From Bradyrhizobium sp. 21 (lineage in GTDB: Bacteria; Pseudomonadota; Alphaproteobacteria; Rhizobiales; Xanthobacteraceae): a stretch of 64,000 bases of DNA. Location of the stretch: the NCBI RefSeq assembly GCF_023073335.1, contig NZ_JADPJG010000003.1, positions 37,789 to 101,788 on the forward strand. Direction: 5' to 3'. Below the pieces are notes generated by a model. The model did not search any database. It was not told where the DNA came from and saw nothing but the letters and a program-made list of their open reading frames with translations. How positions within the stretch are numbered: position 1 is the first letter of the stretch; the number at the start of each line of letters is the position of its first letter. A program made the position numbers and the translations under genes. Of the stretch, positions 43,200-53,928 are shown one piece after another.

Positions 43200-44900
43200 T
43201 CACTTCCCCGCAACGAAGTAGAAATCCTCCCGCCCCGGCGGCGAGCCGTAGGAAAACGGCTGCTGCTCGTGCTTGGTCACACCCCAGACGTCGTCGCGAA
43301 CGATGTCGAACAGTTTTCGGATCTCGACCTTCGGCGTCTTGATCTCGCGGGCGAGCGCGGTGGCGAAGGGGCTGTCGGCGCCGCCGTCGCCGTCCATCGC
43401 GGTCTCGCCGTGCTTGGCCGCGTAGACCACCATGAAGCCGGCACCGGGCTCGATGTTGGAAAAGCCCTTGTCCACCAGCTTGAGCGACAGCGTGTGCTGC
43501 ATGGCCGGCGCGAACGGATTGTCGCGACAGGCATCCAGCATCACCAGACGCACTTTTCGCGCGGCACCGACCGCGGCGATCACCTGCTCCAGGGCAACGG
43601 CCTGGGTCTCGGCATCCCGGTCGGCGGCGAGCTTGGCGTCGACAGGGACGAGATAATTCACCCCGCCGATCTCAAACCCGTGGCCGGCGTAATAAACCAC
43701 AGCCCAGTCGGCCTTTTCCGCTTCGTCGGCGAAGGTCTTCAGCGCCTCGAAGAACTTGTCGCGGGTGAGGTCGCTGACCGAGATCACGGTCTGAAAACCC
43801 ACATCGCGCAGCACATTTGCGATCAATTTGGCATCGCGTGGCGGATTGGGCAAGGCGTGGACGTTCCTGTAGGCGCCGTTGCCGATCACCAGCGCGACAC
43901 GGCGGCCGGTGGGCGCGCCCGCCGGCGTTTGCGTCGTCAGCGCGGCGAGCCGCTCCTGAGCGATCGCGCGGGCGCGTGCGACGTCGAGCTCGTCGAACTT
44001 CGTCAGCGAATAGGCCGCCGCACGATAGTCGGCGCGGGCCTGGGCGAGGTCTTTCCTGCGCTCGTAGACCTGGCCGCGACCCGAATGTGCCCGCACATTG
44101 TTCGGGTTGATCTGGATCGCCGTGTTGTAGTCCTTCAGCGCGGCGTCGAGGTCGCCCTTCATCGTGTTGACGTCGGCGCGATTGTTGATCGCGTACGTGT
44201 TCTTCGGCTGCTTCTCGATCAAGCCGTTGCAGTCGGCAAGAGCCTGGTCGAACTTGCCCATCATGCCGTAGGTGATGCAGCGGTTGCCGGCGATCTGCTG
44301 CGCGGTCGGGTCGATCTTCTCAGCCTCGGCGAAATCGGCGAGCGCGCCGTCATAATCCTTCATCAGCGTGCGCACGCGGGCACGGTTGGTGTAGCCGAGC
44401 AGGAACTTTGGCGCGTATTTGATCGACAGGTTGAAATCGTCGAGCGCGCTTTGCAGCGCCGCCCGGCGCAACTGGATGATGCCGCGGTTATTGTAGGGCA
44501 CGCCGTAGGTCGGGCGCTTCTGAAGCGCGAGGTTGTAGTCCGCCATCGCAAGGTCGTCCTGGCCCGTCCGTTCATGGGCGAGGCCGCGCAAATTGAGCGT
44601 GACGACATTGTCGGGATCGAGGTCGACGGCCATCGACAAAGTCTCGATCGCGTGGACGTAGTCGCGCTTGTTGATCAGCGCATTGCCGCGAACAGAGAGC
44701 GCGACAGCCTTGTCCTTGCCGGTGACACGGTCGGCATTGAGCAAGTTGTCGCAGGCCTGCGCCCTGGCCTGCGTATCGGCCTGGCGGTCGCGGCAGGTGA
44801 CGAGGTCGTCGCCGGGTTGCGGATCGGCCGCCGCGATCGCGCACCAGGTGGCCAAGACGGCGAACACGGCGACGAGGGTCAGGGATATGACGCGCAGCAT
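43200..44900 (-). CDS. Exported TPR-caspase-like (metacaspase) protein
   Basis: 566 aa. Signal peptide (1-25), then about six TPR-like helical pairs (residues 65-300; e.g. GNALINKRDYVHAIETL and RGLAHERTGQDDLAMADYN), then a C14 peptidase p20 domain (333-480) with RVALVIGNGAYRN, the catalytic His407 in YYAGHG and Cys458 in MLDACRDNP. Both catalytic residues are intact. The likely location is the periplasm or outer surface. Such proteins have proposed roles in proteolysis and stress; no specific substrate is known. Confidence 0.9.
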   Translation of the reverse strand: MLRVISLTLVAVFAVLATWCAIAAADPQPGDDLVTCRDRQADTQARAQACDNLLNADRVTGKDKAVALSVRGNALINKRDYVHAIETLSMAVDLDPDNVVTLNLRGLAHERTGQDDLAMADYNLALQKRPTYGVPYNNRGIIQLRRAALQSALDDFNLSIKYAPKFLLGYTNRARVRTLMKDYDGALADFAEAEKIDPTAQQIAGNRCITYGMMGKFDQALADCNGLIEKQPKNTYAINNRADVNTMKGDLDAALKDYNTAIQINPNNVRAHSGRGQVYERRKDLAQARADYRAAAYSLTKFDELDVARARAIAQERLAALTTQTPAGAPTGRRVALVIGNGAYRNVHALPNPPRDAKLIANVLRDVGFQTVISVSDLTRDKFFEALKTFADEAEKADWAVVYYAGHGFEIGGVNYLVPVDAKLAADRDAETQAVALEQVIAAVGAARKVRLVMLDACRDNPFAPAMQHTLSLKLVDKGFSNIEPGAGFMVVYAAKHGETAMDGDGGADSPFATALAREIKTPKVEIRKLFDIVRDDVWGVTKHEQQPFSYGSPPGREDFYFVAGK

Positions 44901-45143
44901 GTTGTCAGGTCAGCTCCAGCCATCATTCTTTAAGTCGATCATCGGTCGCGCCGGTTCATGTAGCGCGGAGTTCCCGGCCTCGCCAAGCCGGGCTTTCCTC
45001 GGCGGCATTTTTCACAGACTCGTGTCCGTCCGGCCGTAACAATCGCCCTGCCGGCCCGTATCTCGAATGTCTGAAAAGCCGGGCAGGCTGTTCGCCCGGC
45101 TCCAACCGCACTAGACTGCCAGAGCTTCCGAAAGAGGATCGCC

Positions 45144-45848
45144 ATGCGCCGACCTGCCATCCTGTCCCTGCTCGCCGCAACCACCGCCCTGACGCTGGCC
45201 TTTGCCGCACCGTCCCGGGCCGCTGAGGATGCGGTCGTGATCCCCACCCCCGCAATGGATGCGGCGCCCGCAAGCGGGATCCAGACTGCCGTGATCGCCG
45301 GCGGCTGCTTCTGGGGCGTGCAGGGCGTATTCCAGCACACCGCGGGCGTCGTCAACGCGGTCTCCGGCTATGCCGGCGGCACCAAGGCGACAGCCGACTA
45401 CCAGACCGTATCGAGCGGCCGGACCGGCCACGCAGAAGCTGTCGAGATCAAATACGACCCGAAGAAGATCTCCTATGGCAAGATCCTCCAGATCTACTTC
45501 TCGGTGGCGCACGACCCGACCCAGCTCAACCGGCAGGGCCCCGACAGCGGCACCCAATATCGCTCGGCGATCTTCACCACCTCCGACGAGCAGAAGAAGG
45601 TGGCCGAGGCCTATATCGCCCAGCTCAACGGCGCCAAGGTCTTCAACAAGCCGATCGTAACCAAAATCGGCGCGCTGGAGGCGTTCTATCCGGCGGAGGC
45701 CTATCACCAGGACTATCTGACGCTGCACCCGAACCAGCCCTATATCGCCTACAACGATCTCCCGAAGGTCGAGAACCTGAAAAAGCTGTTCGCGGATAAT
45801 TACATCGAGAAGCCGACGCTGGTGAGTGCCAGCAAGGCCACCAACTGA
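45144..45848 (+). CDS. msrA: Peptide-methionine (S)-S-oxide reductase, exported
   Basis: 234 aa. Signal peptide of about 27 residues (RPAILSLLAATTALTLAF), then the MsrA domain with catalytic Cys55 in GGCFWG, GYAGG, DPTQLNRQGPDSGTQYRSAIF and HQDYL. Repairs S-methionine sulfoxide in envelope proteins. msrB follows 30 bp downstream. Confidence 0.95.
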   Translation: MRRPAILSLLAATTALTLAFAAPSRAAEDAVVIPTPAMDAAPASGIQTAVIAGGCFWGVQGVFQHTAGVVNAVSGYAGGTKATADYQTVSSGRTGHAEAVEIKYDPKKISYGKILQIYFSVAHDPTQLNRQGPDSGTQYRSAIFTTSDEQKKVAEAYIAQLNGAKVFNKPIVTKIGALEAFYPAEAYHQDYLTLHPNQPYIAYNDLPKVENLKKLFADNYIEKPTLVSASKATN

Positions 45849-45878
45849 TCGCGAGATCACCAAATCAACGGGAGACCC

Positions 45879-46298
<420 letters not shown>

Positions 46299-46305
46299 AA
46301 CGCCG

Positions 46306-46350
46306 CGCGCCGCCGGGTTCCCCCGTGGAACCCAGCGGCGCGATGTGCTT
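46306..46350 (+). terminator. Probable terminator after msrB
   Basis: Long GC-rich stem CGCGCCGCCGGGTTCC / GGAACCCAGCGGCGCG with a short CCCGT loop, followed by a modest T-rich tail (GCTTTTCT). Confidence 0.7.
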
Positions 46351-46405
46351 TTCTCTGCTGGCGGTGGCCGACCCTCGCCTTTCGGCGGCCGCCAGGGAGG
46401 ATGCC

Positions 46406-46570
46406 ATGACCCTTGGAACCATCCTGATCATCCTGGTGATCATTTATCTGGTCGGCGGCCTGTCGGGCCGCGTTGGCGGCTACGGCTATGGGATGGGCCA
46501 TTCCGGCATGGGGATTGGCGGCCTCGTCCTGGTGGTGTTGCTGGTGCTGCTGCTGCTTGGCAAGCTGTAA
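46406..46570 (+). CDS. DUF3309 family small membrane protein
   Basis: 54 aa. Starts MTLGTILIILVIIYLVGGL and ends with a second hydrophobic stretch (GGLVLVVLLVLLLLGKL); the middle is Gly/Tyr-rich (GYGYGMGHSG). This is the DUF3309 pattern. GGGAGG lies just upstream of the ATG. Function unknown, common in rhizobia and often stress-linked. Confidence 0.75.
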   Translation: MTLGTILIILVIIYLVGGLSGRVGGYGYGMGHSGMGIGGLVLVVLLVLLLLGKL

Positions 46571-46783
46571 GCCTTATAAGTCACTGAAAATAAACATTTT
46601 ATTTCGGCTGCGGGGCTGCCATGCACGGATTCATCATCTCCCATCGCAGGGGTCGCAATTTTGTCAAATCGGCCTATATTAGAGGGCGAAAATGACATGT
46701 GCGGCGGGCCGACCGATCGTGGCCCCCGCCGTTCAAAACCCCACGCGCTTAAAGCCCCAGACAAGATCACGAGGTCTTTGACC

Positions 46784-47077
46784 ATGCGTCCACTGCGTCC
46801 GTTCAACTTCAACACCTCCGCCGAACTCTTTCCCGCCGCGATCCGCAAGAAGAAGCGCGCTGGCTTCACCTATCGCCGGTTCGGCACCGCGGCTGAGGCG
46901 GTGCAGTTCGCGATGGAGCAGTTGCCGACGGATTCGCTGAATGGCGCCTATTTGCAGGTCGAGGAAGCGCGCTTCGACCAGAACGGCATCCGCTCGCTTT
47001 ATGAGAGTGAAGCCTTCCCGCTGCCCCGCCGCCCCAAGCCGGCGGAGGCCAGCACCGAGGCCGCCGACGCGGCGTAA
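46784..47077 (+). CDS. Hypothetical protein, 97 aa
   Basis: Begins [20 protein letters not shown]. Basic patch IRKKKRAG near residue 20, then a predicted alpha/beta region ([16 protein letters not shown]) and an Ala/Glu-rich end. GAGG ribosome site 9 bp upstream and a strong terminator downstream support it as real. A longer reading from 46661 is not supported. I know it only as a conserved rhizobial hypothetical. Confidence 0.7.
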   Translation: MRPLRPFNFNTSAELFPAAIRKKKRAGFTYRRFGTAAEAVQFAMEQLPTDSLNGAYLQVEEARFDQNGIRSLYESEAFPLPRRPKPAEASTEAADAA

Positions 47078-47106
47078 GTTTTCGCAAGGCACTCCGATGT
47101 GCACTG

Positions 47107-47142
47107 AAAGCGCGACAGCCGAAAGGCTGTTGCGCTTTTTGC
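47107..47142 (+). terminator. Rho-independent terminator
   Basis: AAAGCGCGACAGCC / GGCTGTTGCGCTTT stem with a GAAA loop and a following T run. It lies between convergent genes and, being nearly symmetric, may stop transcription from both sides. Confidence 0.88.
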
Positions 47143-47154
47143 GTTTGGGACCTG

Positions 47155-47706
47155 TCAGGTCCGCGGCTGCTTGTCGAGCCAGCGGCGCAAGAGGCGCACG
47201 TTGCGCATGTTGGCGCGGAACATGACATCGAAGGCGTCGCCAGCGAACGGCACCATGCCGACGACGCCGTCGACCGCGACATTGCCGAGCATGCGCGCGG
47301 TGATGTACCAGGGCGCCCCGAGCGCCCTCGCCTCGCGCACCAGCCAGAGCGAGATCGCGGTGGTGATGATGTCGCCGACGACGGGGATCAGGCCGATCAG
47401 CCCATCGATCCCGTAGCGGATATTGGTGCCGGGCAGGATGAAGGCGACATCGAGCAGCTTGGCGATGGCCTCGATCCGGGCGATCCGCTGCTCGCGGGTC
47501 AGATTGCCGAACGGGTTGCCAGCTAACGGATTGTTCTTGCCAAACTCGAAGCGAAACTCGCGAAACCCCTGCTCCAGCGTTTCGGGCCGGATCTCGTGAC
47601 CGTCCTGATCGATGATCGGCCCGCGCGCCTGGGTGCCCGAAGCGGCCGCGCCCGAGCGGTTTCCCGAACCGGATCGGCGTGGAGCAAGAATGTCGTCCTC
47701 GGGCAT
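47155..47706 (-). CDS. DUF4112 family protein
   Basis: 183 aa from the ATG at 47706, which has GAAGG at 8-bp spacing. In-frame ATG (47712) and GTG (47721) starts lie just upstream. A hydrophilic N-terminal ~60 residues is followed by the DUF4112 core: IARIEAIAKLLDVAFILPGT, YGIDGLIGLIPVVGDIITT and GVVGMVPFAGDAFDVMFRANMRN. Probably a membrane-associated protein. Function unknown. Confidence 0.8.
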   Translation of the reverse strand: MPEDDILAPRRSGSGNRSGAAASGTQARGPIIDQDGHEIRPETLEQGFREFRFEFGKNNPLAGNPFGNLTREQRIARIEAIAKLLDVAFILPGTNIRYGIDGLIGLIPVVGDIITTAISLWLVREARALGAPWYITARMLGNVAVDGVVGMVPFAGDAFDVMFRANMRNVRLLRRWLDKQPRT

Positions 47707-47773
47707 GGTCATGGCCTTCACGAAACGCGCCAGGGCGGCGGAGGTTGCTGCGGCGTGATCGAAGGTCGCGCCC

Positions 47774-48199
47774 TCAGGTCGGCGCCGTCACTGGCTGCGG
47801 CTCCTCGACATATTTATGCACGAGCCAGGACGAAATCACCGCCGGCACGAACCCGACGAGGCCGTACAGGATGAACTGCACCGCGCCCGAATCCGGGCCG
47901 CGCGAGCTGTAGGTCAGCGAGGCCAGGAGGAAGGCGAACGCCCCGACCAGCAGCATCCGCAGCACCGGGCCGATGCGGCGGATGTGGACCAGGATGTCGT
48001 CGACCGCGCCGATCATCAGCGAGGGCAGGAAGCCGAACAGATAGCTGTATTGCAGGGTCTTGAAGAACACTGCGAACAGCTTGCCGACCTCGCCGAGATT
48101 GGTCTGCGTCCAGTAGCCGGACTGATAGGTCGTCGTCAGCAGCAGCAGGAACCCGCCGACGAACGGACCAACCAGCGCAAACACGAAATAGCGTTTCAT
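47774..48199 (-). CDS. Hypothetical four-span membrane protein (DUF5413-like)
   Basis: 141 aa with about four hydrophobic segments (residues 5-22, 42-64, 80-97 and 105-127), short loops and a soluble C-terminal tail. Sequence pattern is reminiscent of a small rhizobial DUF. No catalytic motif. It lies 68 bp upstream of the DUF4112 gene on the same strand, so the two may be co-transcribed. Confidence 0.7.
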   Translation of the reverse strand: MKRYFVFALVGPFVGGFLLLLTTTYQSGYWTQTNLGEVGKLFAVFFKTLQYSYLFGFLPSLMIGAVDDILVHIRRIGPVLRMLLVGAFAFLLASLTYSSRGPDSGAVQFILYGLVGFVPAVISSWLVHKYVEEPQPVTAPT

Positions 48200-48337
48200 C
48201 GAGCACCCTCATCCTTCGCCCTGTTATAGCAGCGCCCCGGGAACCTTGAATAGCGGGTGCGCGGGCCCGGCTTGGGAACAAGCGGCATAGCGACGAGTTC
48301 AGACAGGACTTGAAATCATTTTGGATCTGGAGCTCCG

Positions 48338-48580
48338 ATGACCCGTAAGTTTCTCCTCGCGACGCTGACGATGGCAACACTGAGCAGTCTGTCGGCTGCC
48401 CCGGCTCTCGCGCAAGGCCATATGGGCTCGCCGCAGGAGCAGCAGGCTTGTTCACGCGACGCTTCGCGGCTCTGCCGCAAAGACCTTGGCAATGACATGG
48501 CGGTACAGGGCTGCTTGCAAGCCAACAGAGCCAAGCTGTCGCGGTCGTGCAGCAAGGTGTTCCAGAGCCACGGCATGTGA
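48338..48580 (+). CDS. Small exported cysteine-patterned protein
   Basis: 80 aa. Signal peptide ends near APALAQG (residue 27). The mature part has four cysteines: ACSRDASRLC, then GC, then SCSKVF. The same spacing theme (C-S-x-D-x-x-R-L-C ... C ... C) recurs in the gene at 49101. Likely two disulfides in the periplasm. Function unknown. Confidence 0.72.
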   Translation: MTRKFLLATLTMATLSSLSAAPALAQGHMGSPQEQQACSRDASRLCRKDLGNDMAVQGCLQANRAKLSRSCSKVFQSHGM

Positions 48581-48615
48581 GTATGAGATCGATCCCGGAG
48601 AATGGAGAGTGAAAC

Positions 48616-48843
48616 ATGTTGCGCGATGAACAGCTCTCGATTCTCAGGGATATCAGCCAATCGATCGCCTTTGCCGACGACCGGCACGGCAAGATCGGCG
48701 AGTTGATTGCCGACGGCTACGTGATGAAGGACGGCGATCTGTTCGAGCTCACGGCCAAGGGCGTCACCGCTGTGGAGGAGCACGCAGCCGTCGATGCAAG
48801 CGAGACCGAACCGCCGAGCGCCTCCTCCGATCGGTTGATCTGA
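48616..48843 (+). CDS. Hypothetical 75-aa protein
   Basis: Begins MLRDEQLSILRDISQSIAF; GGAGAG lies upstream of the ATG. The central IGELIADGYVMKDGDLFELTAKG looks like a winged-helix wing, so a small DNA- or RNA-binding fold is possible. No further match. Follows the exported cysteine protein by 35 bp and may share its transcript. Confidence 0.6.
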   Translation: MLRDEQLSILRDISQSIAFADDRHGKIGELIADGYVMKDGDLFELTAKGVTAVEEHAAVDASETEPPSASSDRLI

Positions 48844-49100
48844 TTGCACGCGCCTTTTGTGCGTGACGTGCACGCAACAATTGCGAATTCCTTTTTGCTT
48901 GCCATTGCGGCTGCGCGACAATGGCGCATACTTGGCTTGGGCGGCGCAGCACTTTTCGATTCGAACATCACGAGAGATCGAGCGACCACATCCGGGATTG
49001 AGGTCCCGGCGTGAAGGCTGTGACATGCGGCAGATCAAGCCGCGTGCGGCGCCCCAAAACCAAGTGGCTCAAATCCACGGAACTCGGGGACGCATTCCGC

Positions 49101-49376
49101 ATGACACGCTACCAGACGATCGCAACTCTCTTCGCCGTCGCAACCACCGCCGTCGCATTCCAGACATCGCCCGGCCTCGCCTTCTCGTCCGAAGCGCAAC
49201 AGATGTGCTCAGGCGACGCGATGCGGCTGTGCTCGAGCGAAATCCCCGACATTCCCAGGATCAGGGCCTGCATGGTGCAGAAAAAGGCGCAGGTCAGCCC
49301 CGGCTGCCGCGCCGTGATGGACCGCGAGCACGCAGCCGCGACCGGATCGCGCAAGCGGGAAGCTGCCGCGCAATAG
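49101..49376 (+). CDS. Small exported cysteine-patterned protein, paralogue-like
   Basis: 91 aa from ATG 49101 (TRYQTIATLFAVATTAVAF). A signal peptide ends near residue 29. The mature part reads QQMCSGDAMRLCSSEI, then CMVQKKAQVSPGCRAVM, the same four-cysteine order as the protein at 48338. A basic tail follows. Both may belong to a cysteine-rich repeat family. Upstream in-frame extension to 49011 would bury the signal peptide. Confidence 0.72.
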   Translation: MTRYQTIATLFAVATTAVAFQTSPGLAFSSEAQQMCSGDAMRLCSSEIPDIPRIRACMVQKKAQVSPGCRAVMDREHAAATGSRKREAAAQ

Positions 49377-49396
49377 AGAGAGCGTACCTGCGGCCA

Positions 49397-49504
49397 TCCT
49401 TCGAGACGCCCGCCCAAGGGGCGGGCCCTCAGGATGAGGTCTCGTTTCGCGGCGAGATATCAAACCCTCATGGTGAGGAGCCCGCCAAGGCGGGCGTCTC
49501 GAAC
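49397..49504. repeat. Inverted repeat, TCCTTCGAGACG family (copy 2)
   Basis: Arms TCCTTCGAGACGCCCGCC and GGCGGGCGTCTCGAA with internal CCTCAGGATGAGG facing CCTCATGGTGAGG. Related to 41787-41912, with one inner arm diverged. Confidence 0.8.
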
Positions 49505-49535
49505 CATGCAGGCCGAGGTCTCACGGAGTAGAGAT

Positions 49536-51164
49536 CTAGTCGCCCCACTGCGCGAACGCGTCGTTGAAGGCGCGCTCGCCTGGAGCGCCCTTCTCGATGG
49601 CGATGATCGCGCGGCGCTGGTTGGTGTAGACCAAGGGCACGTCGAACCAGGAGCGCTCCTTCAGGAGCTGGACGTTGCGGCTGCGGTCGGCGTCGACATT
49701 GGAGAGGCCGACCAGGAAGAAGCCGTCGGTGACCTTGACGGCGAGGCCGGCGAGCGGCGTGCCGCGCGCCTGCTCGTTCGACTTCATCAAAATGCCGGGC
49801 ACGTTGGAGACGCCGCCGCCCGTGAAATCCTGCGGCAGGATGAAGGTCAATTCCGCGGTGTGGCTCGCCGGCAGCGAGGAGTCGGTGTTGCGGCGGAACG
49901 ACATCGTCATCTTGAACTTGCGGTCGGGGATCTCGATGTCCGCGCGCACGGCGACATCGGCCTTCTGGTTGCCGGACGCCTTGATCGGCTCGAGGCGCCA
50001 CACCACCGAGCCGACATATTGCTTGCCCTTCGGGTCGGACGGATCCTCGTCATAGAGCACGACCTTCTGCGCCACCGGCGCCACCGGCTGGTCGCTGGCC
50101 GAAGGCTGGCCGACGCGATCGGGAATCTTGGGCTTGCTCTGCGGCTGAGACGGATCCTTCGGCGCCTCCACCACCTGGGTCGGGGAAGACTTCAACAGGC
50201 CGCTCGCGGTCTGGACCAGCTGCTTGCCCCAGAGGATGCCGGCACCGACCAGGATCAGCACGATGCCGACGGCGATCGCGCTCTTGAACGGGAAGACGGA
50301 ACCGGTGCGGGCGCGCTTCTTCTTGGGTTCGCGGTCGAGAACGGGGATGTGCGGACGCTGCGAGGGCGGCTGCGACTGCGGCGCGTAGCGCTCGGCTTCC
50401 TCGATCGATTCGTCGTAGGAATAGGGCGCGTCCGCCCCGGCGGCGCGATTTTCCAGGCTCGGCTCGAGCCGGTCGAATTCCGGCGAGGGCGAGGGCACGT
50501 TGGCGTAGGTGCGACGCGCGGCGCGGTTGGCCTGCGCGGCGGCGCCGCCGAGATCATTGGCATCGGCCGTGATATCGCGGAAGCCGCGCACGCCCGGCGC
50601 AGACGGCAACGGCGGCGGAGGCCCGACGTCCGGCGGGCGGCGCCCACTGGCGCGATCACGTCCGGCCGGCGGAGGCGCGGGCGGCTCCGGCGGCGGTGCC
50701 GACGGACCCGGCTGGCGCGGTGCGTCGAAACGCGGGGCCCGGGGCGCACGCGGGGCATCGCCCTGGTCGTCGACGTTGAAGGACGGCCGGTCGGCGCGCG
50801 GCGGCGGCGGAGCCGGGCGGGTGCGCGGCGGGCCGGCGGTTTGGGGGGCGGGCGAGTTGCCCTCGGTGGCACGGGTACTGGCGCGGCGGAAGGCGTCGCC
50901 GCTGCCGCTGCTGCGGGTGCCGCCACCGGGACGCGAGGCCTCGCGGGCGCGCTGGGCAGCCTCCGATTCGACCTTGCGGACAGCCTCTTCCAGCGACAGC
51001 CGTTCGCGGGTGATCTCGGATTCGGACAGCGGGGGCTGCACGCTGCGGAGCTGCGCGATCAGCGCCGTGCGCGCCCGCTCGTAGAGCGCGCGACGGCTTT
51101 CGCCGGGAGCATTGGGATCCAGGGCGGCGATGGCGCGGGCGATCAGCGGATAGTAATCAGCCAT
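49536..51164 (-). CDS. Hypothetical proline-rich single-span membrane protein
   Basis: 542 aa. Residues 1-75 are helical (MADYYPLIARAIAALDPN; TRERLSLEEAVRKVESEA). Residues about 75-280 are Pro/Arg/Ala-rich and low-complexity. One membrane helix near 298-318 (AIAVGIVLILVGAGILWG) separates this cytoplasmic-type part from a ~220-residue C-terminal domain with beta-strand character (KVVLYDEDPSDPKGKQYVGSV). I recall similar conserved rhizobial hypotheticals. No function assigned. It is upstream of purA's 3' end on the same strand, probably independent. Confidence 0.72.
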   Translation of the reverse strand: MADYYPLIARAIAALDPNAPGESRRALYERARTALIAQLRSVQPPLSESEITRERLSLEEAVRKVESEAAQRAREASRPGGGTRSSGSGDAFRRASTRATEGNSPAPQTAGPPRTRPAPPPPRADRPSFNVDDQGDAPRAPRAPRFDAPRQPGPSAPPPEPPAPPPAGRDRASGRRPPDVGPPPPLPSAPGVRGFRDITADANDLGGAAAQANRAARRTYANVPSPSPEFDRLEPSLENRAAGADAPYSYDESIEEAERYAPQSQPPSQRPHIPVLDREPKKKRARTGSVFPFKSAIAVGIVLILVGAGILWGKQLVQTASGLLKSSPTQVVEAPKDPSQPQSKPKIPDRVGQPSASDQPVAPVAQKVVLYDEDPSDPKGKQYVGSVVWRLEPIKASGNQKADVAVRADIEIPDRKFKMTMSFRRNTDSSLPASHTAELTFILPQDFTGGGVSNVPGILMKSNEQARGTPLAGLAVKVTDGFFLVGLSNVDADRSRNVQLLKERSWFDVPLVYTNQRRAIIAIEKGAPGERAFNDAFAQWGD

Positions 51165-51201
51165 TTCAACTCAACTATGCGCACGTCCCGGTAAGATATC
51201 G

Positions 51202-52494
<1,293 letters not shown>

Positions 52495-52921
52495 TCGCGG
52501 GTAATCCTTCGAAGATTTCTCTGTAAGTGGCATGACCCAACGGAAAACCGGTACCCACTTTTCCCGGATCATACCTGCACCCAGCCCGATTCCCGGCCAG
52601 AGGCCGTTCGCACGCGAGGCAGCCCAACCGGATAAAGGAAGCAGCCTCTCTAGGCAAGCAAGAAGGGGACTTTTTCGGGGCGTGGACCGCACTCCAAGCC
52701 TTTGATATCCCCCGAAAATCCAGAAACCTTCGTGGCGAGCGCAATGGCTTCGACCAAAGCGCGAGAGGCTGCATCCGCCACTGCATGGTCGCGATGCATC
52801 TGCCCCCCGTTGATGCAGCCTCGATTTCCGTGTCTTTGGGCGGTGCCGGGTTATGAGCCGGCCCGGGTCTCACCGGGCGGGACGCCTCCGGCGTACGCCA
52901 CGCGGGGCCATAACAATCACA

Positions 52922-53854
52922 ATGTCCGCCACCAGCCAGACCACGAACGCGGAGACATCCGGCCACAGCTGGATCGCCAACCAGCCTTACCTGCTGCTCG
53001 GCATCACTGCACTGTGCTGGGCCGGCAACGCCATCGTCGGGCGGCTCGCCGCCGGCCATATCCCGCCGGTCACGCTGTCTTTCCTGCGCTGGTTCTTCGC
53101 TTTTCTGCTGGTGCTGCCGTTCGCCTGGAAACATCTTGCGCAGGACTGGCCCGCGATCCGCGGCAAGCTCGGCCTGATGGTCACGCTCTCGATCACCGGC
53201 ATCGGCGCCTTCAACACGCTGCAATATTGGGCGCTGGAGCATACCCAGGCGCTCAATACTCTCCTGTTGCAATCCGCCGCACCGCTCATCGTGGCACTCT
53301 GGTCGCTGGCCATTCTCGGTATCAGGCTCACCGCGGCGCAGGCTTTTGGCGTGCTGCTGTCGATGTGCGGCGTGCTGATCATCCTGCTGCATGGCGACTT
53401 CACCACGCTGTCGAACATCGATTTCAACAAGGGCGATCTCATCTTCCTCGTCGCGCTGATCTTCTTCGCGCTGTATTCGGTGCTGACCTTGAAGCGGCCG
53501 CCGATGCACGGCCTGTCGTTCCTCGCCTTCACCTTCGGCTGCGGTGCTGCCTGTCTCATCCCGCTGGAGATCTGGGAGTTGTCCGCGCGTCCCGTGATGA
53601 AGCTCGACGGACCCAACCTGCTGACCCTGTTCTACGTTGCCGTCTTTCCGTCAACGCTTGCCTATCTCTGCTTCAATCGCGGCGTCCGGCTGATCGGCGC
53701 CAACCGCGCCGCGCCGTTCTTCCATGTGGTGCCGGTGTTCGGCTCGATCATGGCGATGGCGTTTTTGGGCGAGCACCCGCAGGCGTTCCACTTCATCGGC
53801 TTCGCACTGGTGCTGGCCGGCGTGTTCGTGGCATCACGGAAGCAGACGAGCTAG
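52922..53854 (+). CDS. EamA (DMT) family transporter
   Basis: 310 aa from ATG 52922. Ten hydrophobic segments in two EamA repeats; NQPYLLLGITALCWAGNAIVGR opens the first and YVAVFPSTLAYLCFNRGV lies in the second. Probably exports a metabolite. It is clearly paralogous to the gene at 56087 (shared phrases include NQPYLLL, ALNxLLxQSAxPLxVALWSL and GANRAAPFFHxVPVFGS-like). Confidence 0.88.
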   Translation: MSATSQTTNAETSGHSWIANQPYLLLGITALCWAGNAIVGRLAAGHIPPVTLSFLRWFFAFLLVLPFAWKHLAQDWPAIRGKLGLMVTLSITGIGAFNTLQYWALEHTQALNTLLLQSAAPLIVALWSLAILGIRLTAAQAFGVLLSMCGVLIILLHGDFTTLSNIDFNKGDLIFLVALIFFALYSVLTLKRPPMHGLSFLAFTFGCGAACLIPLEIWELSARPVMKLDGPNLLTLFYVAVFPSTLAYLCFNRGVRLIGANRAAPFFHVVPVFGSIMAMAFLGEHPQAFHFIGFALVLAGVFVASRKQTS

Positions 53855-53928
53855 GCTCGGGACCCATCGCGTTGCACATGTCGGGATGGGTCCGACCTCA
53901 TCGCCCCTGACTGTCCGATCGTCTGCGA

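Noticed and set aside
43269..44933. 554-codon frame opposite the caspase-TPR gene
   Set aside because: Composition of an antisense shadow; the opposite strand has signal peptide, TPRs and an intact catalytic dyad.
49434..51194. 586-codon frame opposite the proline-rich gene
   Set aside because: Arg/Gly-rich antisense of a Pro/Ala-rich gene; no start signal.
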